DNA of 64,000 bases from Oceanospirillum linum (lineage in GTDB: Bacteria; Pseudomonadota; Gammaproteobacteria; Pseudomonadales; Halomonadaceae). The DNA lies in contig NZ_FXTS01000003.1 of the NCBI RefSeq assembly GCF_900182785.1, positions 507,364-571,363 of the forward strand, read 5' to 3'. Below the pieces are notes generated by a model that was given only the letters and a program-made list of their open reading frames with translations, was not told where the DNA came from and searched no databases. Positions 18,112 to 27,095 of this stretch are shown in pieces. The number at the start of each line of letters is the position of its first letter. Within the stretch, counting starts at the first letter, position 1. The position numbers and the translations under genes were made by a program.

Positions 18112-18369
18112 TTAACCAGCAAGTTGAGCTACGAACGGATTCGCAAAAGTGAAGAACAGCGCGATACCAACACCGATCATAGTCACAGCATCAAGCAGAC
18201 CTGCAACAATAAACATTTTCACCTGCAGCATAGGTACCATCTCTGGTTGACGAGCAGCGCCTTCCAGGAATTTACCACCCAGCAGACCAAAACCAATCGC
18301 GGTGCCCAGTGCACCCAAACCGATCAGCAGAGCAACAGCAACGGCGGTTAAACCCAGTACTTGTTCCAT
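18112..18369 (-). CDS. atpE: ATP synthase Fo c subunit
   Basis: An 85-residue hairpin proteolipid that forms the rotor ring. Two hydrophobic helices (about 8-35 and 51-79) flank the polar loop ARQPEM (39-44) that contacts gamma/epsilon. The proton-carrying carboxylate is Asp60 in AGLLDA. I do not see the paired Na+-site residues of sodium-driven rings clearly, so a proton ring is the likely form. A ribosome site GGGAG lies before the ATG, itself preceded by a run of CTTTAACT repeats that may raise translation, since the c subunit is needed in many copies. Confidence 0.97.
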   Translation of the reverse strand: MEQVLGLTAVAVALLIGLGALGTAIGFGLLGGKFLEGAARQPEMVPMLQVKMFIVAGLLDAVTMIGVGIALFFTFANPFVAQLAG

Positions 18370-18391
18370 TTTTTTCTCCCAGTTTTTCTCA

Positions 18392-18435
18392 AGTTAAAGT
18401 TAAGAAAGTTAAAGTTAAAGTTTAAAAAGTTAAAG
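18392..18435 (-). repeat. CTTTAACT repeats before atpE
   Basis: The 80-base atpB-atpE gap holds four perfect copies of AGTTAAAG on the plus strand (18392-18399, 18407-18414, 18413-18420, 18428-18435) plus two degenerate ones; the mRNA reads CUUUAACU repeatedly. They end about 15 bases before the atpE ribosome site. The E. coli atpE leader also has a U-rich translational enhancer in this place, so a similar job is a reasonable inference, though the repeated form may simply be slippage. Confidence 0.75.
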
Positions 18436-18449
18436 CAAAAAACAGTGTA

Positions 18450-19271
18450 TCAGTGGTCTTCACAAGCCAGGCTCAGGTACACAATGGTCAGCATCATAAA
18501 GATAAATGCCTGCAGAGTAATTACCAGAATGTGGAAGATAGCCCATGGCACAGACAGTGCCCACTGAATCCAGAACGGCATAATTGCGATCAGGATAAAA
18601 ATCAGTTCACCTGCGTACAGGTTACCGAACAGACGCAGCGCCAGAGAGATCGGTTTAGCAATTAAACCAACACCTTCTAACAGCAGGTTGAACGGCATCA
18701 TCCATTTACCAAAAGGTTGCAATGTTAGTTCGCCAACAAAGCCGCCAACACCTTTAACCTTGATACTGTAGTAGATGATCAGGAAGAAAACTGCGATGGA
18801 CATACCAAGCGTTGCATTCACATCTGTGGTCGGAACCACCTTCATGTAATCAACACCCATGGCCATAAACAGAGCTGGCAGGAAATCAACCGGAACCAAA
18901 TCCATCAGGTTCATCAGAAATACCCAACAGAAGATCGTCAACGCCAGCGGTGCAATTAAACTACTGCGACCGTGGAAGGTATCCTTCACACTCTGATCAA
19001 CAAATTCCACCATAATTTCAACAAAGTTCTGCAGACCACCGGGAACACCCGTTGTTGCATGCTTCGCCGCTTTGCGGAATAAGAATGTAAAGATAAGACC
19101 TAAAAATATAGACCAACCTAAAGTATCAACATGTACCGCCCAGAAGCCCATATCAGCTGCTTCTTTCGCACCATGAGCAAAGCCCAGTGTGCCATCAGGG
19201 TGCAGACCGAAGGTCAGGTTCTGAAGGTGGTGTTGAATATACTCGGAAGGTGTCGGATTTGCGCCTGCCAT
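18450..19271 (-). CDS. atpB: ATP synthase Fo a subunit
   Basis: A 273-residue inner-membrane protein forming the proton half-channels. It has five to six hydrophobic stretches. The key helix reads ISLALRLFGNLYAGELIFILI, whose LRLFGN arginine is the essential residue facing the c ring. The N-terminal part has the ASPTPSEYIQHHL-like motif (ANPTPSEYIQHHLQNL), and the segment DLVPVDFLP matches the family. Length is near E. coli AtpB (271). It is the second gene of the operon, 64 bases after atpI. Confidence 0.97.
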   Translation of the reverse strand: MAGANPTPSEYIQHHLQNLTFGLHPDGTLGFAHGAKEAADMGFWAVHVDTLGWSIFLGLIFTFLFRKAAKHATTGVPGGLQNFVEIMVEFVDQSVKDTFHGRSSLIAPLALTIFCWVFLMNLMDLVPVDFLPALFMAMGVDYMKVVPTTDVNATLGMSIAVFFLIIYYSIKVKGVGGFVGELTLQPFGKWMMPFNLLLEGVGLIAKPISLALRLFGNLYAGELIFILIAIMPFWIQWALSVPWAIFHILVITLQAFIFMMLTIVYLSLACEDH

Positions 19272-19335
19272 TGTCTTCCTCGAAATTTTTGTAGTAGCCG
19301 TTAGTTATTCTTTGCTCACTTTAGTTCCAAGCGTG

Positions 19336-19719
19336 TTAGCGCTTAACAACCAAAGGTGCGAGCCAGTGAACAACCTGAACTACCGCGTAAGTTAAAAAAA
19401 AGGAAATTGGGTTTAAGGGTCGCACTAATATAAAAACCAGTGCAAATAATACGGCCGTTAAACCAAACTTCACTGCTTCTGCTCTGTAAAAAGATTTTAC
19501 AATCTGCTTTGCCGCCTGAGCACCTTGGTGCATAAACACCTGCCAGGCAAAATACAGATTAGGTACAGAACAAACCATTCCACCAAAAAATGAAGAGTAT
19601 GCCAGGACCATATCGCCGGTTAATAAACAACCACCCGATACAAACAGAGTAACCAAAACCTGCAGTCCAACAACCCGGATAACTTTGGGTCGCTTCAGCT
19701 GTGCGCTTTTGGCGCCCAT
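19336..19719 (-). CDS. atpI: ATP synthase subunit I
   Basis: A 127-residue membrane protein with four hydrophobic segments, first gene of the atp operon. AtpI-type proteins assist c-ring assembly but are not part of the finished enzyme. It starts MGAKSAQLKRPKVIRVVG after a good AGGAGA ribosome site; SFFGGMVCSVPNLYFAWQVF and the basic C terminus fit the family, which is poorly conserved. The promoter of the operon must lie in the 199-base gap toward parB. Confidence 0.9.
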   Translation of the reverse strand: MGAKSAQLKRPKVIRVVGLQVLVTLFVSGGCLLTGDMVLAYSSFFGGMVCSVPNLYFAWQVFMHQGAQAAKQIVKSFYRAEAVKFGLTAVLFALVFILVRPLNPISFFLTYAVVQVVHWLAPLVVKR

Positions 19720-19918
19720 GTGTTCTCCTAAACATTCTTTGCACTACAAAGATCAGCCATTGCTTTACACAGAGCTGATACAGAGTAACGTCATTTTGTG
19801 ACCGCAGGATTATAGGTTGATTAGGCAACCCATTCAACTGAATTACCTGCTCAATACCTGATCTAAGACCAATAGATAAGCTTTATTTATCTTTGGGGTG
19901 GGGTTTCAAAGAGGGTTT

Positions 19919-20839
19919 TTATTGAATATGAGACAAGATGCCATCCAGCTCTTCAAGGCTAGAATAATTAATCACCAGCTTACCTTTGCCCTTTTTATTG
20001 TGGCTGATATTCACTGCCGCACCCAGAGTCTCAGTCAATTTACGCTGTAAAAATTCAACATCAGCCTGTGGAGCTTGTTCCGCTTTTTCTTCAACCGGCG
20101 CCTGAAGTTTACGCACAAAAGCTTCGGTTTGACGCACAGACATACCTTTCGCCACAACCGTTCTTGCAGCTGAACTCTGCTCTTGGCTTTCAAGCCCTAG
20201 AATTGCCCGGGCATGCCCCATTTCAAGATCACCATGCTCAAGCATTTTTTTCACATCGTCCGGGAGTGTAATCATGCGAAGCAGATTAGCGACTGCTGAG
20301 CGGGACTTTCCGACGGCATCGGCCACCTGCTGCTGAGTCAGTTCAAACTCCTGCTGCAGGCGCTGCAAGGCAAAGGCTTCTTCAATGGGGTTCAGATTCT
20401 CACGTTGGATATTTTCAATCAACGCCATCGCAATGGCAGCATCGTCGCTGACATTACGAATAATAACCGGAACCTGATCCAGTTCAGCCAACTGAGCTGC
20501 ACGCCAACGACGCTCACCGGCGATAATCTCAAAACGCTCATGCTCAAGAGGTCGAACCACAATCGGCTGCATAATGCCCTGGGCACGAATTGAGCTGGCT
20601 AGCTCTTCCAGAGACTCGGGGTCCATATCCCGTCGGGGCTGATAACGACCGCGGGCTAAAAACTCAACAGGCAGATGGCGCATATCACCATCTGAATGTT
20701 CCCTCTCAACAAGTTGTTCCGGTTGTTCTGCTTTCGTTTCGGGAACCACAGAGACTTCACGGGGTTGAGTCAGGCCAGATGAGCCGGAACCCAATAATGC
20801 ATCAAGTCCACGACCTAAACCTCGTTTTTTCGCCGACAT
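19919..20839 (-). CDS. parB: Chromosome partitioning protein ParB
   Basis: A CTP-dependent clamp that loads on parS sites and spreads to organise the origin region. I set the start at ATG 20839 (MSAKKRGLGRGLDALLG) because GGGAG is six bases upstream; ten more codons are open but not family-like. That gives 306 residues. In order: the N-terminal GLGRGLDALL ParA-activating motif, the ParB/Srx nucleotide domain with ARGRYQPRRDMD and AGERRWRAAQLA (CTP-binding ERR motif), the helix-turn-helix LTQQQVADAVGKSRSAVANLLRM, and a C-terminal dimerisation segment. Three parS-like sites lie within 18 kb, two of them in recF. Confidence 0.96.
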   Translation of the reverse strand: MSAKKRGLGRGLDALLGSGSSGLTQPREVSVVPETKAEQPEQLVEREHSDGDMRHLPVEFLARGRYQPRRDMDPESLEELASSIRAQGIMQPIVVRPLEHERFEIIAGERRWRAAQLAELDQVPVIIRNVSDDAAIAMALIENIQRENLNPIEEAFALQRLQQEFELTQQQVADAVGKSRSAVANLLRMITLPDDVKKMLEHGDLEMGHARAILGLESQEQSSAARTVVAKGMSVRQTEAFVRKLQAPVEEKAEQAPQADVEFLQRKLTETLGAAVNISHNKKGKGKLVINYSSLEELDGILSHIQ

Positions 20840-20887
20840 TGGTTCTCCCATTTCTAAACACTTCAGCAATAATAATTGGAAAAAAAT

Positions 20888-21661
20888 TCAGACCGATGAG
20901 CCTGTCTTACGCAGTAGTTCTCCGGCGAGGGCAAGATATGCCAAACTGCCTTTAGATTTTTCATCGTAGATCAAGACAGGCATACCATGACTTGGAGCTT
21001 CAGCCAGGCGAACGTTCCGTGGAATAACTGTTTTATAAACCCGTTCATCAAAATGTTTAATGAGTTGCTGCGAAACATCACGGGTCAGACTGTTACGGGG
21101 GTCATACATGGTGCGTATAAGCCCTTCAACTCTTAAAGCAGGGTTAACGGTTTCCCGGATATGCTCAATGGTCTCCATCAGGGATGAGAGCCCTTCCAGT
21201 GCATAGTATTCGCATTGTACGGGGATAATCACACCATCCGAAGCTGTCAGGGCATTTACGGTGAGCATATTCAGAGATGGCGGACAATCCATCAGGATAT
21301 AGTCATATTCACTACTCAACTCAGAAAGAACGCGCTTCAATCGAAAATTACCGCCATCAACCTGCAACAGCTGGACTTCTGCCGTGGTCAGATCTGAGTT
21401 AGCCGGAAGCAGATCGTAACCTGCGGGGTCAGTTCTGACCCGGACCTGCCCGATACCAGCTTCGCCCAGCAGGAGGTCGCAAACAGAATACTCGCATTCA
21501 TTCTTATCCACACCGCTCCCCATTGTCGCATTGCCCTGGGGATCCAGATCGATCAGCAGAACTTTGCGGCGAGTGGCTACCAGTGATGCCGCCAGATTAA
21601 CGCAGGTTGTCGTTTTTCCCACGCCACCTTTCTGGTTGGTTACTGCGAATACATTTGTCAT
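20888..21661 (-). CDS. parA: Chromosome partitioning ATPase ParA
   Basis: A 257-residue deviant Walker ATPase that moves origin regions together with ParB. The N terminus reads MTNVFAVTNQKGGVGKTTTC, with the KGGVGKTT loop at residues 11-18 and the signature lysine in KGG. IDLDPQGNATMGSG and MDCPPSLNMLTVNAL are the further nucleotide motifs. GGAAG lies just before the ATG. It is 48 bases upstream of parB and 33 after rsmG, in the usual mnmG-rsmG-parA-parB row. Confidence 0.97.
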   Translation of the reverse strand: MTNVFAVTNQKGGVGKTTTCVNLAASLVATRRKVLLIDLDPQGNATMGSGVDKNECEYSVCDLLLGEAGIGQVRVRTDPAGYDLLPANSDLTTAEVQLLQVDGGNFRLKRVLSELSSEYDYILMDCPPSLNMLTVNALTASDGVIIPVQCEYYALEGLSSLMETIEHIRETVNPALRVEGLIRTMYDPRNSLTRDVSQQLIKHFDERVYKTVIPRNVRLAEAPSHGMPVLIYDEKSKGSLAYLALAGELLRKTGSSV

Positions 21662-21694
21662 CCGTTTCTTCCTGCTATCAGTTTCTGCCGGTGA

Positions 21695-22339
21695 TCAATA
21701 AGATCCGGGGGTACGCTGTAAAAGGGCCAGGTGACGTTCCCCATCGGAGCCAGGAACATCCAACCGATGAACCTCTTTGCAGACCACACCTTCCGGCAGG
21801 TTGTTCAGCTCATCTTCAGGGTAAACGCCCTTCATAGCCAACCACTCAGCATTTTGGTTACCCAGTTGAAGTGTCCATTGCATCATATCCTGCAATGAAC
21901 TGAACGCGCGACTCATCACCTGGTCAAACAGCTGTTCGGGCTGATATTGTTCAACGCGTTTATTGACAACAGTAACATTATCCAACTTCAGAGCAGTGAC
22001 TGCCTGAAACTGGAAACGACTTTTTTTGCCATTACTATCCATCAGAGTCATTTTCAGATCAGGGCGCACAATCGCTACAGGGATACCGGGTAAACCACCA
22101 CCAGAGCCCACATCAATACAGTTTGGGCCCTTGATATAAGGCAGAATACTCAGGCTATCCAGCAAGTGACGGTCAACCATCTGAGCCGGATCACGCACAG
22201 CCGTTAGATTAAAGGCTTTATTCCATTTTTCCAGTAAGCGAAGGTAATCCATCAGTAACCCCTGTTGCTGATCGCTGATATCCAAGCCCATCGCCTCAAT
22301 GCCACGGCGTAATTGGTTGTCCAGTGCGTTGTCGTTCAA
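21695..22339 (-). CDS. rsmG: 16S rRNA (guanine-527-N7)-methyltransferase
   Basis: A 214-residue SAM-dependent enzyme that methylates G527 of 16S rRNA. The reading begins with a TTG codon (NDNALDNQLRRGIEAMG), and alignment in mind with E. coli RsmG supports including this N-terminal helix. The SAM site is CIDVGSGGGLPGIPVAIVRPD (about 75-95), preceded by WNKAFNLTAVRDP and HLLDSL, and followed by SRAFSSLQDMMQW, all family marks. The ribosome site is weak. It lies 35 bases after mnmG on the same strand. Confidence 0.95.
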   Translation of the reverse strand: MNDNALDNQLRRGIEAMGLDISDQQQGLLMDYLRLLEKWNKAFNLTAVRDPAQMVDRHLLDSLSILPYIKGPNCIDVGSGGGLPGIPVAIVRPDLKMTLMDSNGKKSRFQFQAVTALKLDNVTVVNKRVEQYQPEQLFDQVMSRAFSSLQDMMQWTLQLGNQNAEWLAMKGVYPEDELNNLPEGVVCKEVHRLDVPGSDGERHLALLQRTPGSY

Positions 22340-22374
22340 AGTCTTTACCCGTTCAATCTGAATCTGGCCTGATA

Positions 22375-24291
22375 TCAGGCCGGTGTTTTGGGATTCGTTT
22401 TAGTGTTCAGCTGGCTGTTGGTCGCCATTGCACGTTTTTTCAGATGAATCAGCAGCAGCGAAACCGCAGCCGGAGTTACTCCTGATATACGACTCGCTGC
22501 GGCCAGCGTTTCCGGACGGCTCTCACTCAGCTTCTGGCGAATCTCTTTCGACATGCCTTCAATACTGTCGTAGTCCAGGTCTGTCGGTAGCTCCGTATCT
22601 TCATGGCGGCGCAGTTTTTCAATATCATCCTGCTGACGGCTGATATAACCGGCATATTTCACCTGAATCTGAACCTGATCAGCTACTTGTGGATTATCCA
22701 CAGGCTCGCCTTTTAAGGATGCAAGATCATCATACTCAAGTTCAGGGCGTTTCAGCAGATCCAGCAGATTATATTCGCGGGTCATGGGCTGGCCGGTTTT
22801 GGCTTCAACCGCCGCAGCCTGTTCTGTCTTAGGCTGAATCCAGGTACCACTCAGGCGACTGGTTTCCTGCTCAATCTGTTCTTTTTTAGCGCTAAATGCG
22901 GCCCATCGCAGATCATCCACCAGACCCAGCTCACGACCTTTTTCTGTTAACCGGAGATCGGCATTATCTTCCCGCAGAATCAAACGATATTCCGCACGAC
23001 TGGTAAACATACGATAGGGCTCACTGGTGCCATGGGTGATCAGATCATCCACCATCACGCCAATATAAGCTTCATCACGGCGCGGATACCAGGCGTCTTT
23101 CCCCTGGGCTCGCAGACCGGCATTCAATCCGGCTAACAACCCCTGTGCCCCTGCCTCTTCGTAGCCTGTGGTTCCGTTGATCTGTCCGGCAAAATAGAGG
23201 TTGGGGACAAATTTAGTTTCCAGTGTGTGCTTCAGATCCTGTGGATTAAAAAAGTCGTACTCAATGGCATAGCCCGGACGCATGATATGGGCATTTTCCA
23301 TACCCCGAATCGAACGTACCAGCTCCAGCTGGATATCAAACGGCAAACTGGTGGAGATGCCATTTGGGTACAGCTCATGGGTTGTAAGACCTTCCGGCTC
23401 GATAAAAACCTGGTGGGAGTCTTTATCAGAAAAGCGGTGGATTTTATCTTCGATTGAAGGGCAGTATCGAGGACCGACACCTTCGATAACACCGGTATAC
23501 ATAGGTGAGCGATCCAGACCGGAGCGAATAATATCGTGGGTGCGCTCATTGGTGTGTGTAATGTAACAGCAGATCTGTTCTGGATGATCATCCAGCGATC
23601 CCATGAACGACATGACCGGTGTTGGACTATCTCCCGGCTGAGCTTCCATCTTTGAGAAATCAACAGATTTGGCATCGATACGCGGCGGTGTACCGGTTTT
23701 CAGTCGGCCAACGCGAAATGGCATCTCACGTAAACGATTTGCCAGAGTGATTGATGGAGGATCACCGGCACGGCCACCAGACTGGGTTTCAAGACCAATA
23801 TGAATAACGCCACCGAGAAAAGTCCCTGCGGTCAGTACAACAGTTGCTGAGTGGAAACGAATCCCTGAGCTGGTGACAACACCTGCCGCTTTGTCGCCAT
23901 CCATAATCAGATCATCAGCGGCTTGTTGAAAAATCGTCAGATTTTCCTGATTTTCCAGAATAGTTCGGATGGCCGCTTTGTACAAAATCCGATCAGCCTG
24001 GGCACGTGTTGCCCGAACGGCAGGGCCTTTACGGCTGTTCAGTACGCGAAATTGAATACCACCTTTATCCGTTGCAAGTGCCATTGCACCGCCCAGGGCA
24101 TCAATCTCTTTCACCAGATGACTTTTACCGATCCCCCCGATAGCAGGGTTACAGGACATCTGCCCCAAGGTTTCAATATTATGAGTCAGCAGAAGAGTTT
24201 GGCAGCCCATTCTTGCTGATGCCAAAGCGGCTTCCGTTCCCGCATGACCTCCACCGATCACTATTACATCAAAGCGGGTTGGATAATCCAC
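22375..24291 (-). CDS. mnmG: tRNA U34 carboxymethylaminomethyl-modifying enzyme MnmG
   Basis: The FAD/NADH partner of MnmE, modifying the wobble uridine of several tRNAs. I chose the GTG at 24291 (VDYPTRFDVIVIGGGHAG) because AGAGGTGA lies just upstream and the family starts there; a second GTG ten codons earlier is open. The product is 638 residues (E. coli 629). The FAD-binding GGGHAGTEAALASARMG is at about 12-28; NPAIGGIGKSHLVKEIDALGG, RAGDPPS and TGTPPRID are intact, and the C-terminal SRISGVTPAAVSLLLIHLKK domain binds MnmE. It is first in a row with rsmG-parA-parB, directly beside a DnaA-box cluster. Confidence 0.96.
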   Translation of the reverse strand: MDYPTRFDVIVIGGGHAGTEAALASARMGCQTLLLTHNIETLGQMSCNPAIGGIGKSHLVKEIDALGGAMALATDKGGIQFRVLNSRKGPAVRATRAQADRILYKAAIRTILENQENLTIFQQAADDLIMDGDKAAGVVTSSGIRFHSATVVLTAGTFLGGVIHIGLETQSGGRAGDPPSITLANRLREMPFRVGRLKTGTPPRIDAKSVDFSKMEAQPGDSPTPVMSFMGSLDDHPEQICCYITHTNERTHDIIRSGLDRSPMYTGVIEGVGPRYCPSIEDKIHRFSDKDSHQVFIEPEGLTTHELYPNGISTSLPFDIQLELVRSIRGMENAHIMRPGYAIEYDFFNPQDLKHTLETKFVPNLYFAGQINGTTGYEEAGAQGLLAGLNAGLRAQGKDAWYPRRDEAYIGVMVDDLITHGTSEPYRMFTSRAEYRLILREDNADLRLTEKGRELGLVDDLRWAAFSAKKEQIEQETSRLSGTWIQPKTEQAAAVEAKTGQPMTREYNLLDLLKRPELEYDDLASLKGEPVDNPQVADQVQIQVKYAGYISRQQDDIEKLRRHEDTELPTDLDYDSIEGMSKEIRQKLSESRPETLAAASRISGVTPAAVSLLLIHLKKRAMATNSQLNTKTNPKTPA

Positions 24292-24451
24292 AATATCACC
24301 TCTGGTTATCTGGTTGTGCACAACATCGGCTGATTAAAACCCCGCATGCTTGATACACAAATGACTGGTTTCGCGAAGGCAGACAAGTATATACCTGCCT
24401 GCGCAAATGAGAAGGGTTGTAAATGCTGTCAATATGAAGTTTTTTCGCCTT

Positions 24452-24694
24452 TTTCCCACAATTAACATTATTAAAGTCATTTATTTAATAAGTTAGTTAT
24501 AGTGATTATTGTTGTGTGGATAAAATCTGTGGATAAGTAGCGCCAGTTCCCGTTATAGAGGGGTTTTTGCTTGTGTTTAAGTCTTCGGGTTTCCTAAGGA
24601 TTAGCTCGGGGTATCCTGAGAAGATGTTGTGGGTAAATAGGTGACTTATCAACAGTGCTTTTTGTAGCCAGTTTATCCATAAGGTTTAGCCACA
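24452..24694. other. DnaA-box cluster beside mnmG (second origin-like region)
   Basis: The 557-base gap between mnmG and deaD holds two perfect DnaA boxes TGTGGATAA in tandem (24515-24523, 24528-24536) and one-mismatch boxes TGTGGGTAA (24628-24636), TTATCAACA (24646-24654), TTATCCATA (24673-24681) and TTAGCCACA (24686-24694); a weaker TTTCCCACA is at 24452. An AT-rich tract (24461-24512) abuts the tandem pair on one side, as in a DNA-unwinding element. I found no GATC in the gap. This is the position of oriC in enterobacteria and vibrios (next to mnmG), but a stronger cluster lies next to dnaA. Confidence 0.6.
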
Positions 24695-24758
24695 ACCATA
24701 CATCTGTTATACCGTCGGTTTTTTAAGGTAAAAAAAGTGAAAACTTTTTTTCAGGCAT

Positions 24759-24788
24759 AAAAAAACCCGCCTTTTAAGGGGCGGGTTT
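24759..24788 (-). terminator. Terminator after deaD
   Basis: A 9-bp stem AAACCCGCC / GGCGGGTTT; read on the minus strand it is followed by a run of T (seven), so it ends deaD transcription and shields the DnaA-box region. Confidence 0.85.
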
Positions 24789-24848
24789 CTTAAACCAAAC
24801 AGGTTTTAAGCGATGTCAGACATCTGTCTTTTCACGCTAAAAGGCTGA

Positions 24849-26663
24849 TTAGCTTTCATCGCTACGTGGCTTACGAGGTGCATCATTGCGACGAGGACGG
24901 CCACCACGGTTCTCACCACGAGGACGATCGTTACGCGGACGGCGCGGTGGACGATCGCCACGGGGCTCATCTTTCGGCGCAGGTCCTTTATCAACACTGA
25001 TATTCATTGCAACCTGACGTACACGAGTCTTCTGCAGGTGATTCAGTACATCTGAAGGCATACCATCAGGCAGTTCAACGGTGCTGAACTGGTCGTACAG
25101 GCGAATATTGCCGATATACTTACTTTCGATACCCGCTTCATTCGCGATAGCACCTACAACATCACCCGGCTGAAGACCATCGCTACGACCCACTTCAATG
25201 CGGTAGCGAACGAAATCAACATCAGTAGGCCGTTCACGACGAGGACGACGCTCTCCGCGCTCACCACCACGTTCATTACGGTCGTTGCGATCGCGACGCT
25301 CATTACGCTCACGGGGTGGACGCTCAGGTTCTGGTGGCAGAATCAGTGGGCGTTTTTCCTGAACCTTCCAGGCCAGCGTTGCTGCAATATCTTCCAAAGA
25401 GATTTCATTCTCTTCTGTCAGCTGTTGAATCAGCTTACGGAAAAAATCCATATCTGCGCCAACGGCTGCGGACATTTCAACCACACTGTCTTTAAACTGC
25501 TTAACACGCTGATCAGCAACCATCTCGCGGGTCGGCAGATCCATACGTTCAATGCGCTGACGGGTTGCACGTTCAATAGCACGCAGCATACCCCGCTCAC
25601 GGGGTGTTACGAACAAAATGGCATCACCGATACGACCGGCACGACCCGTACGACCAATACGGTGTACATAAGCTTCAGTATCGTATGGAATATCATAGTT
25701 GATAACGTGAGTAATACGCTCAACATCCAAACCACGGGCGGCAACGTCTGTGGCAATAACGATATCCAGCTTACGGTTTTTCAGCTGATTAACGGTACGT
25801 TCACGCAATGCCTGGTTCATATCACCATTCAATGCAGATGCACTATAACCACGGGCTTCCAGCTTTTCAGCCAGCTCAACGGTAGCATTTTTGGTACGAA
25901 CGAAAATAATCGCCGCATCAAAATTTTCCGTTTCCATAATACGGGTCAGAGCATCCATTTTGTTAACACCACTAACCTGCCAATAGCGCTGGTTGATGGT
26001 ATCAACAGTAGAGGTTTTGGCCGCGATGCTGATTTCCTGAGCACCGTCAAGATGACGACGAGCTACTTTGCGAATCTCATTCGGCATAGTGGCGGAGAAC
26101 AGAGCAACCTGACGGGGCTGAGGAACTTGTTCAAGAATCCAGTCCACATCATCGATGAAACCCATTTTTAACATTTCATCGGCTTCATCCAATACCACAG
26201 CTTTCATGGTAGAGGTGTCTAAGGTTCCACGGCGCAGGTGATCCATAACACGGCCTGGTGTACCAACAATAACCTGAGGGCCACGACGCAGCTGCTTCAG
26301 CTGCAGAGTCATGCTATGGCCACCATAGATTGGCAGTACATGGAATCCACGCATATCACGAGCATAGCGTTGGAATGCTTCCGCAACCTGGATCGCCAGC
26401 TCACGGGTAGGCGTCAGAACTAAAACCTGTGGGCTGTTCTGACGGACATCAATTCTGGATAGCAGTGGCAAAGCAAAAGATGCCGTTTTACCGGTACCGG
26501 TTTGTGCCTGACCCAACAGGCTTTCGCCTTTTAACAGAACCGGAATACTCGCGGCCTGAATCGGGGAAGGAGTTTCGTAACCAATCTCTTTTACGGATGC
26601 TACAAGTGCTTCGGGAAGGCCCAGCTCATCAAAGCTGGATACAACAGTTTCTTCTGATGACAT
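24849..26663 (-). CDS. deaD: DEAD-box ATP-dependent RNA helicase DeaD/CsdA
   Basis: A 604-residue RNA helicase used in ribosome assembly and RNA turnover, often cold-induced. It shows the Q motif (GYETPSPIQAASIP), Walker A AQTGTGKT (about 53-60), PTRELA, DEADEML (about 157), SAT, FVRTKN and HRIGRTGRAGR. After the helicase core come the DeaD dimerisation region, a DbpA-like RNA-binding domain (FVRYRIEVGRSDGLQPGDVVGAIANEAGI) and an Arg/Gly/Asp-rich tail (GDRPPRRPRNDRPRG). An internal RDRNDRNERGGERGERR linker is also basic. Length is near E. coli DeaD (629). It sits alone between mnmG and the methyltransferase gene, an unusual place. Confidence 0.94.
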   Translation of the reverse strand: MSSEETVVSSFDELGLPEALVASVKEIGYETPSPIQAASIPVLLKGESLLGQAQTGTGKTASFALPLLSRIDVRQNSPQVLVLTPTRELAIQVAEAFQRYARDMRGFHVLPIYGGHSMTLQLKQLRRGPQVIVGTPGRVMDHLRRGTLDTSTMKAVVLDEADEMLKMGFIDDVDWILEQVPQPRQVALFSATMPNEIRKVARRHLDGAQEISIAAKTSTVDTINQRYWQVSGVNKMDALTRIMETENFDAAIIFVRTKNATVELAEKLEARGYSASALNGDMNQALRERTVNQLKNRKLDIVIATDVAARGLDVERITHVINYDIPYDTEAYVHRIGRTGRAGRIGDAILFVTPRERGMLRAIERATRQRIERMDLPTREMVADQRVKQFKDSVVEMSAAVGADMDFFRKLIQQLTEENEISLEDIAATLAWKVQEKRPLILPPEPERPPRERNERRDRNDRNERGGERGERRPRRERPTDVDFVRYRIEVGRSDGLQPGDVVGAIANEAGIESKYIGNIRLYDQFSTVELPDGMPSDVLNHLQKTRVRQVAMNISVDKGPAPKDEPRGDRPPRRPRNDRPRGENRGGRPRRNDAPRKPRSDES

Positions 26664-27095
26664 TCAAGGGTTACCTGAGTCGTTAAGGTATAAATGACGG
26701 AACCCTTGGCATCTCATCCAAGCATACTGACGCGGTAAAATATCGCTCAATATCAATTACGGGTTCCACTTCGCTTAAAAGGAGTCTGTACCACTTACAA
26801 GGAGCGGTATGCTGCTCACTAATACAGATAGCCTACATTGGCTATCTCATTGGCAGGGTACGCGCTGTGCGCAATCGGGGCTGATTCGAGGATCAGATTC
26901 GGAGAAAACAGCAGTCTTTCACCCTGAGGGGCACGCATTGTGCCTGCATTTGAGGCTAAAATCCAATTTAGTTTCGATTTATTGGCACTTATTTGTCCTT
27001 TAACCGGTAAAATTGAATATTCCCGTTCAAATGGTTCATTTTAAGCTGTGCCCGGCTAGGTTTATCTTGTCCTACCGCTTATTTCAGAGGTTGAT
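26664..27095. other. Intergenic region between deaD and methyltransferase gene
   Basis: A 432-base divergent gap. It must hold the deaD promoter and probably a long deaD leader. A perfect 8-bp hairpin AGATAGCC / GGCTATCT lies at 26826-26847. A 64-codon open frame begins at ATG 26809 after a good AAGGAG ribosome site and ends at 27003; its product (MLLTNTDSLHWLSHWQG...) resembles nothing I know, so I treat it as doubtful. No promoter is obvious to me. Confidence 0.35.

Noticed and set aside
25425..26171. 248-codon open frame antisense to deaD
   Set aside because: Lies wholly inside deaD, has low-complexity Thr/Asn/Ile-rich product and no family likeness; a shadow of deaD codon use.
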